This document shows, piece after piece, positions 18,342 through 27,092 of a DNA stretch of 41,628 nt (the first letter of the stretch is position 1; every line of letters starts with the position of its first letter). The translations under genes and the position numbers were made by a program. Location: NCBI GenBank assembly GCA_011046015.1, contig DSBO01000006.1, forward strand, positions 1-41,628, given 5' to 3'. The notes under the pieces were generated by a model, which was not told where the DNA came from, did no database searches, and saw nothing but the letters and a program-made list of their open reading frames with translations. The DNA comes from Thioalkalivibrio sp. (GTDB lineage: Bacteria > Pseudomonadota > Gammaproteobacteria > SpSt-1174).

Positions 18342-19382
18342 CTAGTCCAGCGGGCAGCGGATGACCGGGCAGGCGGCGTCGGGCGGTTCCGGCACGGCGG
18401 TACGCAGCTCCGTGACCGTGTCCGCGATCGCCGGGTCGTCCGGCGCGAGTCGGTGCGCGCAATCGGCGGCGGCCAGGGCCTCGGCATGGCAGCCACTGGC
18501 ATGCAGGGCATAGGCGAGGTTGTTCCAGGCGGGGGCGAACTCCGGATCGATCGCCGTGGCCCGCAGGTAATGCGCGCGCGCGGCCTGGGGCTCGTCGGCG
18601 CCCATCAGGGCGTTGGCCAGGCCGAACTGTGCCAGGCTCTCGTCCGGCCAGCGCGTCGCGATGGCGCGGTAGCTCTCGAAGGCCGCCTCGGCCTGCCCGG
18701 TCGCCTCCAGCCCGTGGGTCGCGCGCAGCATGGCGAGCAGGTCCGCCGAGGGCGGCACCGTGCCCGGTCGCACGGCCACCACGGCCCAGTGATCGCCCCG
18801 CTGCCAGGTGCGCTCGAACACCCGGAACGAGGTGATCCAGCGCTCGGTGGTGGCCGAGCGCAGCACCAGGTGGCGCTGGTCGAGGTCGTAGCCCACCACC
18901 ACGGCGTAATGCCACTTCGGGTACCAGTTCAGGCCGAGGTTTTGCAGCACCAGTACGGGGTGGCCGGCGTCGACCTCGCGCAGCAGGGCGGGGAGTTCGC
19001 GTGGCAGCACCACGGGCAGCAGGCCGCGCTTGCGGATCGCGGCCAGCATCTCTGGCTGCAGGCTGCCCTGGCGGGCGGGCAGGTAGACCTCGCGGACCAG
19101 GGTGTCGGGCGAGGCCTCCACGCCCAGCGGCGTGAGCACGGTGGCGAGCGCGGCCGGGCCGCACTGGTAGTCTTCCTGGGGGAAAAACGGGGTGTCGGCG
19201 AGTTCGCGCGCGGGCGGCAGCTCGGCCGGCGGGGATTCCTGCAGGGCGCGGGTCTGCGGCGTGCTGGCGCAGCCGGTGACCAGCAGCCACACAAAAAACG
19301 CGCCCGCCAGGAGGCGGGCGCGCGATGGATACCGGGGGGTATCAGTTAACCGGATTGATGAACGGGAAGATATTGGTCGCAC
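18342..19382 (-). CDS. PA2778-family C39-like cysteine peptidase lipoprotein with TPR repeats
   Basis: The 346-residue protein has a lipoprotein signal (LLAGAFFVWLLVTGC, lipid-modified C38). A C39-like papain-fold domain follows, with catalytic C74 in QEDYQCGPAALATVL and H158 in WYPKWHYAVVVGYD. TPR helices occupy about 220-330. The family is named after a Pseudomonas locus, and its substrate is unknown. It is co-located with PA2779-family genes, as here. The only in-frame start giving a complete signal peptide is the GTG at 19382, which overlaps the upstream gene by 41 bases. Its signal-peptide codons 21-30 also form an intrinsic terminator. Confidence 0.85.
   Translation of the reverse strand: MRPISSRSSIRLTDTPRYPSRARLLAGAFFVWLLVTGCASTPQTRALQESPPAELPPARELADTPFFPQEDYQCGPAALATVLTPLGVEASPDTLVREVYLPARQGSLQPEMLAAIRKRGLLPVVLPRELPALLREVDAGHPVLVLQNLGLNWYPKWHYAVVVGYDLDQRHLVLRSATTERWITSFRVFERTWQRGDHWAVVAVRPGTVPPSADLLAMLRATHGLEATGQAEAAFESYRAIATRWPDESLAQFGLANALMGADEPQAARAHYLRATAIDPEFAPAWNNLAYALHASGCHAEALAAADCAHRLAPDDPAIADTVTELRTAVPEPPDAACPVIRCPLD
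19293..19322 (-). terminator. Intrinsic terminator inside the PA2778-family signal-peptide codons
   Basis: A perfect 10-bp stem CGCGCCCGCC/GGCGGGCGCG has a 4-base loop and is followed on the minus strand by six T residues. It lies 20 bases after the PA2779-family stop codon. It should terminate many transcripts of that gene, yet it is part of the coding sequence of the next gene (residues RARLLAGAFF). Confidence 0.88.
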
Positions 19383-19737
19383 CGATCACGTCCGTGATGA
19401 TGAACACCAGCAGGATGAGCAGGACCACGCCCAGGGCGTCGCCGCCGGCCGGCAGGTCACCCATGCGCTGGTTGAGCTCGGCGATCTCGGCGTCGGTCAT
19501 GGCGGCCACGCGCTCGGCGGCCATCGCGCCGTCGACGCCCATGGCCTCGAGCTGCTGGCGCACGTCTTCGCGTTCCAGCGCGGCCAGCAGCTGGGCGCGG
19601 TCGACGCGGGACTGTTCGGCCTGGATGACCTGCTGGGTGCCGACCATGGCGGCCTGCACCGGTGCGATCTGCGCCCCCATCATGCCGGTGGCGACAATGG
19701 CCAGGCCGAGGTTGCGGGAGAGTTTGGACAGTACCAT
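19342..19737 (-). CDS. PA2779-family protein
   Basis: The 131-residue protein has a signal-like N-terminus (about 1-29, ending VQA-AMVGT). A central helical segment with QLLAALEREDVRQQLEAMGVD follows, then a glycine-containing turn (DLPAGGDALG) and a C-terminal membrane helix (about 103-122). This layout is typical of the PA2779 family of unknown function, always seen near PA2778-type cysteine peptidases. It may be that peptidase's substrate or partner, which is an inference from linkage. It is first in the two-gene operon. Confidence 0.85.
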   Translation of the reverse strand: MVLSKLSRNLGLAIVATGMMGAQIAPVQAAMVGTQQVIQAEQSRVDRAQLLAALEREDVRQQLEAMGVDGAMAAERVAAMTDAEIAELNQRMGDLPAGGDALGVVLLILLVFIITDVIGATNIFPFINPVN

Positions 19738-19880
19738 CGTGGATCTCCTCTACGGGTTGAGTTGTTCTTGGTTCTGGTTCGAGTGTAGCCGCTGGAACCG
19801 GCAAAAGGTAGTGAACCCCGTCATGTCTCCCGACTCCCACGGAGGTCGTTTCCCCGGCGCGTCGGTTACACTACGTGCCC

Positions 19881-20252
19881 ATGAGCCTTCTCGACGACAT
19901 AGTGGAACAGCGACTGGCCGAGGCCGCGGCGCGCGGCGAGTTCGACGACCTGCCGGGCGCCGGGCGGCCGCTGCCGATCGAGCCCGATGATCCCTTTGTC
20001 GCGCCGGAGCTGCGCATGGCCTACAAGATCCTGAAGAATGCCGGCTTCGTGCCCGAGGAAGTCCGCCTGCGGCGCGAGATCCGCGATGTCGAGGTCCTGA
20101 TCCGCGAGGCGAGCGCCCCCGAGGAGCGCAACGACGCGGCGCGGCGCCTGCGGGTGCTTATGAGCCGGCTGGACGCGGGCCGAGGCGGCCCGCTGGCGTT
20201 GCAGCAGGCGTATTACGAGCAGATGGTGGAGCGCCTGTCCCGCGAGGGGTAG
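19881..20252 (+). CDS. DUF1992 (DnaJ-homologue subfamily C member 28-like) protein
   Basis: The small protein (123 residues from the ATG at 19881) starts MSLLDDIVEQRLAEAAARGEFDDLPGAGRPLP. This is the conserved opening of DUF1992, found alone in bacteria and fused to a J-domain in eukaryotes. Its function is unknown and there is no signal peptide. A GTG two codons upstream is an alternative start. It lies upstream of the alpha/beta hydrolase with a 52-base gap. Confidence 0.87.
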   Translation: MSLLDDIVEQRLAEAAARGEFDDLPGAGRPLPIEPDDPFVAPELRMAYKILKNAGFVPEEVRLRREIRDVEVLIREASAPEERNDAARRLRVLMSRLDAGRGGPLALQQAYYEQMVERLSREG

Positions 20253-20304
20253 GCTGGGTGCCCGGTTCGGGGCACTGCCGCTCCATCAACATGGATCCAG
20301 ATTC

Positions 20305-21099
20305 ATGACATCGCTTTCCCTGCACGTACGCGACTACGACGCTACCCGTGACGGCACCCCGGTGGTGCTGCTGCACGGCTTTCTCGGTTCCGGCGTCAAC
20401 TGGCACAGCATCGCCCGCCGGCTGAACGAGGCCTGGCCGGTGCTGGTGCCGGACCTGCGCAACCACGGCCAGTCGCCGCATGCAACGGCGATGGACTACC
20501 CCGCCATGGCCGCGGACCTGGCCGCGCTGTTCGAGGCGCGCGGTATCGAGCGTGCCGTACTCGTGGGTCACAGCATGGGCGGCAAGCTCGCCATGGAGTA
20601 CGCCCTGCGCCATCCCGATCAGGTGGCGCGGCTGGTGGCCGTGGACATCGCGCCCGTGCGCTACCACCACGGCTTCGAGGCCGTCTTCCGCGCCCTGCGC
20701 GCGGTGGATCTCGCCCGCATCGCCAGCCGGCGCGATGCCGATGCCATGATGCAGCCGGTGCTGGAGACCGAGGGTCTGCGCCAGTTCCTGTTGCAGAACC
20801 TGGAGAAGACCGATGCCGGTTGGCGCTGGCGCATCGACCTCGACATCCTGCAGGCAGCGGTGCCCGTCATCCAGGATGCCCCGCCCGCGCTCGAGGGTCG
20901 CCAGTTCGAGGGGCCTGCCCGCTTCCTCTACGGTGCGCGTTCGGACTACGTCACCGACGCCGCCGAGCCCCTCATCCGCCGGCACTTCCCGCAGGCCGGC
21001 CTCGAGGCCATCCCCGCTGCGGGGCACTGGGTATATGCCGAGCAGCCACAGGCCTTCCTCGAGGCCCTGTGGCGCTTTCTCGAACGGGGTGAGGCGTAG
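20305..21099 (+). CDS. Alpha/beta hydrolase (YbfF-like esterase)
   Basis: The 264-residue cytosolic hydrolase shows oxyanion-hole LLHGFLGSG (22-30), DLRNHGQS, the nucleophile S90 in VGHSMGGKLAMEYA, an acidic residue in the ARSDYV segment and the histidine in AAGHWVYAEQP near the C-terminus. The RNHG/GHSMGGK pattern is that of YbfF-type acyl-CoA/short-chain esterases. The reading frame ends with TAG at 21097-21099, and those bases belong to the left edge of the following 94-bp repeat array. Confidence 0.9.
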   Translation: MTSLSLHVRDYDATRDGTPVVLLHGFLGSGVNWHSIARRLNEAWPVLVPDLRNHGQSPHATAMDYPAMAADLAALFEARGIERAVLVGHSMGGKLAMEYALRHPDQVARLVAVDIAPVRYHHGFEAVFRALRAVDLARIASRRDADAMMQPVLETEGLRQFLLQNLEKTDAGWRWRIDLDILQAAVPVIQDAPPALEGRQFEGPARFLYGARSDYVTDAAEPLIRRHFPQAGLEAIPAAGHWVYAEQPQAFLEALWRFLERGEA

Positions 21100-21378
21100 C
21101 GGCGGTAAAAGCCGCGATACCCATGCCCGGGTGATGCCGCCACCCCCGAATCGCGCCTCGCAGCGCTCCTACCGGGGCCGGGCTCGGACCGTAGGAGCGG
21201 TGAAAGCCGCGATACTCATGTCAGCCTATGCTGCCACCATCGAATCGCGCCTTGCAGCGCTCCTACCGGAACCAGAACCGGATTGTAGGAGCGGTGCCAG
21301 CCGCGATACCCATGCCCGGTTGATGCCGCCACCCCTGAATCGCGCCTTGCAGCACTCCTGCCGATACCGCGGGTGAAG
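21095..21378. repeat. Tandem array of three 94-bp palindromic units (array 2)
   Basis: Units start at about 21095, 21190 and 21284 and match array 1 (12379-12848), including GTAGGAGCGG...AGCCGCGAT heads, GCGCTCCTAC tails and alternation of the CATGCCCGGG and CATGTCAGCC flavours. The first unit has a damaged head (GTAGCGGCGG). Both arrays end with a similar flank (TACCGaGGGTGAA and TACCGcGGGTGAA), so the right border is conserved. The 363-base gap to the next gene contains nothing else that I can identify. Confidence 0.9.
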
Positions 21379-21462
21379 ATACAGGGTGTGACGACAGTCG
21401 CGATCCAGGCCGCGGCTCCTTGACCTGGCTGCGCTGGTCGCGGTTTTTGCCGCTCCTGCACC

Positions 21463-24400
21463 TCATTTGTCATCGGCCCTTTCGTCCTTCTTCTCGACCA
21501 GCCGCACCTTCTTCCACAGGCCACCCTCGCTGAAGCATTGCCAGCCCCAGCGCAGCCAGCCGAGCAGGGCGAAGGCGAGCCACAGCGCCCAGGCGAGCAT
21601 CAGCAGTCGGTAGACCATCAGCGGTGCCGAGAATACCCAGGCCTGGGGCAGGGTGGCCTCGGCGCGATCGGCGTACCACTTGAGCTGGTGGGCGCTGGAG
21701 CCGTTGCCGGCGATCTGCATCTCGGGCAGGCCGAGCAGGCCGCGTTCCACGGCGAAGATCAGGGCGATCAGGGCGATCAGCGTGAGCAGGCCGAGGCCGA
21801 GCTGGATGGCGTTGAACGCCATGGCGTCCATGTCGGCCTTGAGGCGGGCGCGGGCGCCCAGCGCGAGCAGCCAGCCGACGACGATGACCGCGACCGCGAT
21901 GGGCACCTGGCTCAGGCCCACGCCGAGCAGCAGCCATTGCAGGGTGCGCAGGGGCGTGAGCGGCACACGGGCCAGCCCGGCGGCGAGGACGATGATGACG
22001 ATCAGCACGCCCCAGAACAGGACGGCCGGGCCGAGCAGCGGGCCACGCGTCCACAGTACCCAGCGGTCACGGCCGGGCTCGAGCACGAGCTCGACGTTCA
22101 CGCTGGGACTGCCCAGGTCCACCATCGGGGTCGAGAGGCTGGCGCCGATGCCCTCCGGTGCGCGCCAGTCGAGGCGGACCCGCTGTTCGCCGGGACGCAG
22201 GGGCAGGGTAACGCGGCGGTCCTCCTGGCGGATGGGCTGGGCGAGGCCATCGATGGTGACGGTCTGCAATGTGACGCCTTCGGGTAGCCGGATGTCGTGC
22301 TGGCCGCCACGGCTGCTGCGCAGGGTGAGTTCCAGCGAGGCGTCGGTGGCGCGCCGGCCGGGGCGCAGGCTCAGGCGACTCTCGTCGATGGTGAGCGTGG
22401 GGCCGGGCACGCCGGCGGGGCGGGTGATGTCGAGCGTGACGGTTTCGCCGGGCCAGGGCCTCCACTCGGGCAGCCACTGGCCGCCCGGGGCCTGGTGATG
22501 GACCACCGGGATGCCCTCCAGCTCGGCGTGCCAGATGGCGCCGATGTCGGCACGCCAGTGTTCGCTCCAGCGGGTGGTATCCGGCGCGGTGAGTGTGAGG
22601 CGGTCGACGGGTTCGAGCACCGAGCGCCAGCGCAGGCTGCCCTCGCGCAGATTCACGCGCACCTGTCTGTCCTCCACGCGGATGCCCTCCGTGATCACCG
22701 ATTCGCCCGGCAGCAGGGGTACGGCGAGCACCGCCGCCTCGCCCGGCGGGCCGAGGCGGCGCACCTCGGTCTCCACGGCCCAGTCCAGCCCGAGGCGCAG
22801 GTGGCGCGTCACCTGCACGAAGGGCGGCAGGGTGGTGGGTTCCAGCGCGGGCAGGGCGCCGCTGGTTGACTCCTCGATGCGGGTGAGCTGCAGCTGCCGT
22901 TCGGGCACGCCGCTCTCGCGCACACCCTCGATGCTCCAGCCGCGGGCCTCGGCCTCCACCTGGTTCGGCGGTAGCGGGAGGGCGAGCTGCAGGGTATCCC
23001 GCGCGGGCAGGGGGCCGTCCATCAGCACCTGGTGGCGGCCGGGCGCGAGGTCCAGCCAGTAGCCGCCGGTGCTGTCCCGGCGCAGACCGGTGGCGGGCTG
23101 GCCGTCCACCAGCACGCGGGTGGCCAGCCAGTGCTCGCGCTGGCCGGGCAGGGGCACGGCGACGGCCTCCAGGGCATGGATCTCCAGGCGTAGCTGCAGG
23201 GTCTCCGGCGCGGCGGCCAGGCGCATGCGCGGGATCTGGGCGCATTGCGGCAGGCAGGCCGGCGGCTCGATGAGCCGCTGGCGCAGTTCCTCCAGCAGGG
23301 CCGGGTCCGGGATCTCGGCCCGGACCGGTGCCGGCAGCAGGGTCGTGGCGCCAAGCAGCAGGAGCACGGCGGCGGCGCCGGTCTGGTGTGCGCCGAAGGA
23401 GCTGCTGCGGTCGGGGCGCGGGGGCATGATGTCGCCGCCCGGCCGCCAGCCGGTCAGCCGCAGGGCGAGCACCAGCACCAGCAGCACGCGCAAGGCGTTG
23501 AGCACCAGCTGGCCGGTGGGCGAGAGCAGGGTCAGCTCGATGTGCTGGTCCTGCGCCACCGGGCCGCTCCAGTGGAGCGGGATCGTGGTCCAGGACCACT
23601 GCGGCAGGCCGGGACCAGTCTGCAGGGCGGCGTCCGGGTCGAGCTCGGTGAGCGGCGGCGAGGTCGGGCGGCTGGCGGGCAGGCTGCTGACCCGCTTGTC
23701 CGGCGCGACCTCGCGGCTGCGCACGGACTCCTCCACGAGGGCCCCGGCCTGAGGGGCGGCCTGGTAGAGGTCGGCGCGCTGCAGTGATGGCGCCATGGGG
23801 CCCGGACGCTCGAGCTGGGGATAGAGGCCGAGCCTCACCTGGTCGACCATGAAGGGCACGGCCACCAGCACGAGGGCGAGCAGCGAGAGGTGACGGTAGC
23901 CGGTGATGAGCCGGCGGAAGAGGCCTGCGGGCAGCACCCGCAACAGGGCGATGGCCACCAGCAGGTTGAGCCAGACCAGGCGCGGCGCCCCCGGCTCGTG
24001 CCAGACCAGCGCCAGGGTGACCAGCGCCAGCGCGGCCCAGCGCCAGGACCACAGGCGGCCGACGGCGGCGGCGGCGATCAGCACCACGAAGAGGTCCAGG
24101 AGGGTCCAGCGCTGTAGCCAGGTGCCGGGCACCTGGTCCACGCCGGAGGCCGCCAGCAGGGTCCAGCCCGGCGGCAGGTGCAGGGTGGCGGACAGCCGCT
24201 GCACGTCCTGCTGCCAGCCCACGGCGGGCAGGCGGCGCGTGTCGCCTTCGACGCGGCTGTCGGCGGCGAGGTTCAGCTCGCCGCGGCGTACCTCGACCCC
24301 GAGCGGGCCGTCGTCGCCACGGCGGGTGATGAACTGGAGCTGGTCGTCGATGCTCACCCGGCCGAGCACCAGCGTGTCGACGGCGTCCAGTCGCCAGCCG

Positions 24401-25518
24401 CGGGACAGCTGGCCGCTGAAGCGGTCGCTCACCGTGTAGCCCCTGCCGTCGAAATCCAGCCAGATGTCACGGCTCAGGTTCAGGCGGTTGGGCTCGGGTT
24501 CGGGGTCGCCGCGGCGGATGGTCTCGAGGCCCAGGCGGTCACCGGTCTCGAGCCGGTAGGCCGGCAGTTGCTGCCACTCGCGTGGCAGGTTGGTCTGGCG
24601 TGGATCGACGGCGGCCACGCCCTCGATCTCCACCAGGCGCAGGGCCGGCCGGGCGTCGAACACCCAGACCTCGTCGTCTGGCCAGGGCGAGGCATTGACC
24701 GGCCGGTCAAGCGTGTCCACCGGTCCCGGGTGGCGGCTGGTCAGGTCGATGCTGAAGCTGCCGGGGCGCAGCTGCACGCGCAGGCGGCCGTCGGGCTCCA
24801 GGCGTGCGGGCAGCTGGCTGTCGAGGCGCACGGGAATGGCGTCGGCCAGCAGGGCCTGGCCGAGTACCACCTCGCGCGGGGCACCGGAGACCTTGAGCTC
24901 GATACGGGTGACGACCTGTAGCGGCACCTCGTCGATCACGCGGCGGAAGACCTCCACGCCCAACCGGTCGCCGTCCGCATCCGACGCGTCGCGCTGACGT
25001 TCGCCCAGCCAGAGGCGGCCCTGGGTGTCGAGGTCGGGCGGGGTGATGGCGCGGCCATCGACGCTCAGGATGACCAGCCCGGTGTCGTGGGGCACCGCGA
25101 GCTGCTCGGGAAGCTGCGGCCAGGCGAAGCGACCGGCCAGGCGGTGCATGCCCGGGCCGGTGAACACCGCGGGGCGGCCATTGCGCTCGACCACCACCGC
25201 GGGCTCGCCGTCGAGGGTGACGTCCTGCGGCCAGCGCTCGGCGTCGCCGGGCAGGTAGAGCCAGCCCTCGAGGTAGTTCTGCCAGCCCTGGGAAAAGCGC
25301 GCCCCGGCGGCCGTGGCCTCGACCGACAGGGTGGTCGGCCAGGCGCACTGACGCGCGCTCGCGCTGTTGTAGAGGAAGGGACAGGCGAGGTCCTCGTGGC
25401 CCTGGAGCACCCAGGCCTGCCAGGGCCGGAGCGGTTCCGGAACGGTCTCGGGGTCGAGGGCAGCCTGGCTGCCCGGGGTCAGAAGGAGCAGCGTGAACAG
25501 CACCAGCAATGCGCGCAT
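21463..25518 (-). CDS. 1351-residue two-lobed membrane protein of unknown function
   Basis: I do not recognise a named family. A signal peptide (1-20, GSQA-ALDPE) precedes a beta-rich periplasmic region (20-465). About four membrane helices (470-565), a low-complexity linker (570-645) and another helix (670-690) follow. Residues 711-734 look like a second signal peptide (LLLLGATTLLPAPVRA-EIPDP), followed by a second beta-rich region (735-1155) and membrane helices (1163-1260, 1295-1325). The halves align: LVDGQPA (803-809) with LDGEPAV, the LREGS (957-961) and LRPGS (250-254) segments, and ELEGIPVV with EIEGVAAV. Each half ends in a W-rich helix with LLGWLRWGW or LTGWRP. This suggests an ancestral tandem duplication and fusion. 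There are no catalytic motifs; a cell-envelope role is an inference. It has its own start downstream of FN3K. Confidence 0.85.
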   Translation of the reverse strand: MRALLVLFTLLLLTPGSQAALDPETVPEPLRPWQAWVLQGHEDLACPFLYNSASARQCAWPTTLSVEATAAGARFSQGWQNYLEGWLYLPGDAERWPQDVTLDGEPAVVVERNGRPAVFTGPGMHRLAGRFAWPQLPEQLAVPHDTGLVILSVDGRAITPPDLDTQGRLWLGERQRDASDADGDRLGVEVFRRVIDEVPLQVVTRIELKVSGAPREVVLGQALLADAIPVRLDSQLPARLEPDGRLRVQLRPGSFSIDLTSRHPGPVDTLDRPVNASPWPDDEVWVFDARPALRLVEIEGVAAVDPRQTNLPREWQQLPAYRLETGDRLGLETIRRGDPEPEPNRLNLSRDIWLDFDGRGYTVSDRFSGQLSRGWRLDAVDTLVLGRVSIDDQLQFITRRGDDGPLGVEVRRGELNLAADSRVEGDTRRLPAVGWQQDVQRLSATLHLPPGWTLLAASGVDQVPGTWLQRWTLLDLFVVLIAAAAVGRLWSWRWAALALVTLALVWHEPGAPRLVWLNLLVAIALLRVLPAGLFRRLITGYRHLSLLALVLVAVPFMVDQVRLGLYPQLERPGPMAPSLQRADLYQAAPQAGALVEESVRSREVAPDKRVSSLPASRPTSPPLTELDPDAALQTGPGLPQWSWTTIPLHWSGPVAQDQHIELTLLSPTGQLVLNALRVLLVLVLALRLTGWRPGGDIMPPRPDRSSSFGAHQTGAAAVLLLLGATTLLPAPVRAEIPDPALLEELRQRLIEPPACLPQCAQIPRMRLAAAPETLQLRLEIHALEAVAVPLPGQREHWLATRVLVDGQPATGLRRDSTGGYWLDLAPGRHQVLMDGPLPARDTLQLALPLPPNQVEAEARGWSIEGVRESGVPERQLQLTRIEESTSGALPALEPTTLPPFVQVTRHLRLGLDWAVETEVRRLGPPGEAAVLAVPLLPGESVITEGIRVEDRQVRVNLREGSLRWRSVLEPVDRLTLTAPDTTRWSEHWRADIGAIWHAELEGIPVVHHQAPGGQWLPEWRPWPGETVTLDITRPAGVPGPTLTIDESRLSLRPGRRATDASLELTLRSSRGGQHDIRLPEGVTLQTVTIDGLAQPIRQEDRRVTLPLRPGEQRVRLDWRAPEGIGASLSTPMVDLGSPSVNVELVLEPGRDRWVLWTRGPLLGPAVLFWGVLIVIIVLAAGLARVPLTPLRTLQWLLLGVGLSQVPIAVAVIVVGWLLALGARARLKADMDAMAFNAIQLGLGLLTLIALIALIFAVERGLLGLPEMQIAGNGSSAHQLKWYADRAEATLPQAWVFSAPLMVYRLLMLAWALWLAFALLGWLRWGWQCFSEGGLWKKVRLVEKKDERADDK

Positions 25519-25573
25519 GGCGTTCCCTCGGGTGGTGGTTGTTATTCGTTGTTGAGGCTGAGTGTAGGCCCGC

Positions 25574-26467
25574 TCAGCCGAGTTCCGCCAGCAGGCGGTC
25601 GGTCATGCGCTCGGCCTGATCCGCGTAGCCGCCACCGAACAGGTTGTAGTGGTTGAGGATGTGGTAGAGGTTGTAGAGCGTCTTGCGCACGCCGTAGCCC
25701 GGATCGATCGGCCACGCGTCGTCGTAGGCCCGGTAGAAGGCGCCGCCGGGCCCGCCGAAGAGCTCGGTCATGGCGAGATCGGCCTCGCGGTCGCCGTAGT
25801 ACACCGCCGGGTCGAAGATCACCGGACGCCCGTCGCGGTCCGTCTCCATGTTGCCGCCCCAGAGGTCGCCGTGCAGCAGCGAGGGCAGCGGGCGGTAGTC
25901 GGCGAAGAACGCCGGCAGGTGCTCCATGAGTACATGGCCGCGATCGACGAGGCGGGTGCCTGCGCCTCTGCGTGCCGCCAGGTCCAGCTGAAAGCCCAGG
26001 CGCTGCTCCCGCCAGAAGGCCACCCAGTCTGCGTTCCAGGTGTTCACCTGCGGGGTGGCGCCGATGGTGTTGTCCCGATGCCAGCCGAAGCGCTCGGCGG
26101 TCCGGCGGTGCAGGGCGGCGAGTTCCGCGCCGAATCGGGCGCTGCTCTCGCGCCCGTCGAAGGTGATGTGCTCCATGACCAGGTACCCGCGCCCGGCGGC
26201 TGTGCCCGTGGCTACCGGACGCGGCACGCGGATGGCATTCGCCGCACGCAGCTCGGACAGGCCCTCGGCCTCGGCCTCGAACATGTCCAGGCGCGCCGCG
26301 TCGTTGAGCTTGACGAAGTAGCGCTGGCCGTCGCCTGTCAGCGTCCAGGCCTGGTTGATGCAGCCGCCGCCGACGCCGTGACGGTCGGCCGGCGTGAAGC
26401 CACCGCCTTCGGCCGCGCGGATGCTGGCGGTGATCGCGTCCCAGAGGGTGTGGTCGTCGCTACCCAT
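25574..26467 (-). CDS. Fructosamine kinase family protein
   Basis: The 297-residue cytosolic kinase belongs to the fructosamine/ketosamine-3-kinase (PF03881) group, which phosphorylates sugar-amine adducts on proteins and so triggers deglycation. Visible motifs are GVGGGCINQAWTLTG (substrate/ATP loop), YFVKLN lysine, LLHGDLWGGNMETD (catalytic Asp of the aminoglycoside-kinase fold) and IFDPAVYYGDREADLAM (metal-binding DP). I chose the ATG at 26467 because AGGAG lies 7 bases upstream and the longer frame lacks family support. It is divergent from the haemoglobin gene with an 80-base shared promoter region. Confidence 0.92.
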   Translation of the reverse strand: MGSDDHTLWDAITASIRAAEGGGFTPADRHGVGGGCINQAWTLTGDGQRYFVKLNDAARLDMFEAEAEGLSELRAANAIRVPRPVATGTAAGRGYLVMEHITFDGRESSARFGAELAALHRRTAERFGWHRDNTIGATPQVNTWNADWVAFWREQRLGFQLDLAARRGAGTRLVDRGHVLMEHLPAFFADYRPLPSLLHGDLWGGNMETDRDGRPVIFDPAVYYGDREADLAMTELFGGPGGAFYRAYDDAWPIDPGYGVRKTLYNLYHILNHYNLFGGGYADQAERMTDRLLAELG

Positions 26468-26547
26468 GTGCGCTCCTGCGGTGGGGGTTGCCTCGAGTGG
26501 TAGAATGGTAACGTTAATCCCTGACAAGGCCCAAAGGCAGACACCCC

Positions 26548-26973
26548 ATGGCAGTACGCAAACTCATCCCCCTGTGCGAGAAGATCGGCCGCGAGCGTAT
26601 CGAGCAGCAGATCCATCGTTTTTACGAAAAGCTGCAGAACGACGAGGAGATGAAGGGCTTCTTTGCTCACATCCCGGATTTCGCGGAGCACGAGCAGCGC
26701 ATTGCCGACTTCTGGTGGACGGCCATGGGCGGTCGGCTCGACCACGATCCGGGCATCGACATGGTGGGCAAGCACATGCCGCTGGGCATCGAGGACCGGC
26801 ACATCAGCCGCTGGCTCGCCTACTTCCGCGAGACGCTGTTCGAGGTGATGGAGCCGGAGCTGGCCGAGCAGTGGTTCATGATGGCCGAGGGCATCGCCAT
26901 GCGCCTGCGCCAGGTGGTGGTGCAGGGCGAGATGCCGGGGATGCCGCGCAAGCCGTCCGAGCCGCAGGGCTGA
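26548..26973 (+). CDS. Group III truncated haemoglobin
   Basis: The 141-residue globin has the pattern expected for group III: RFYEKLQNDEEMKGFFAHI, the FWWTAMGG stretch, and a candidate proximal histidine in GKHMPLGIEDRHISRW. Such proteins bind O2, NO or CO or handle reactive species; the in vivo role is undetermined. It is transcribed from the short divergent region it shares with fructosamine kinase and is followed by a dispersed inverted repeat. Confidence 0.9.
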   Translation: MAVRKLIPLCEKIGRERIEQQIHRFYEKLQNDEEMKGFFAHIPDFAEHEQRIADFWWTAMGGRLDHDPGIDMVGKHMPLGIEDRHISRWLAYFRETLFEVMEPELAEQWFMMAEGIAMRLRQVVVQGEMPGMPRKPSEPQG

Positions 26974-26988
26974 GGCGCGGCCGTCAGA

Positions 26989-27065
26989 TTTGCCACAGAG
27001 TCCTTAGCGGTCGCAGCGGTGAACAGGATGGGGTATGTCTTTCCTCTGTGCCCTCTGTGGCAAAA
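26989..27065. repeat. Dispersed inverted repeat, GCCACAGAGGGCACAGAG family, copy 2
   Basis: The left arm is TTTGCCACAGAG. The right arm is CCTCTGTGCCCTCTGTGGCAAA, near-perfect to the family. It lies between the convergent haemoglobin and M14-family genes, where it could act as a bidirectional transcription barrier. Confidence 0.8.
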
Positions 27066-27092
27066 ACCACTAGGGACGCCAGGCCCGCAGCA

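Noticed and set aside
17077..19290. A 737-codon minus-strand open frame spanning the HAD gene and PA2778 region
   Set aside because: It crosses two real genes in other frames and contains no recognisable domain.
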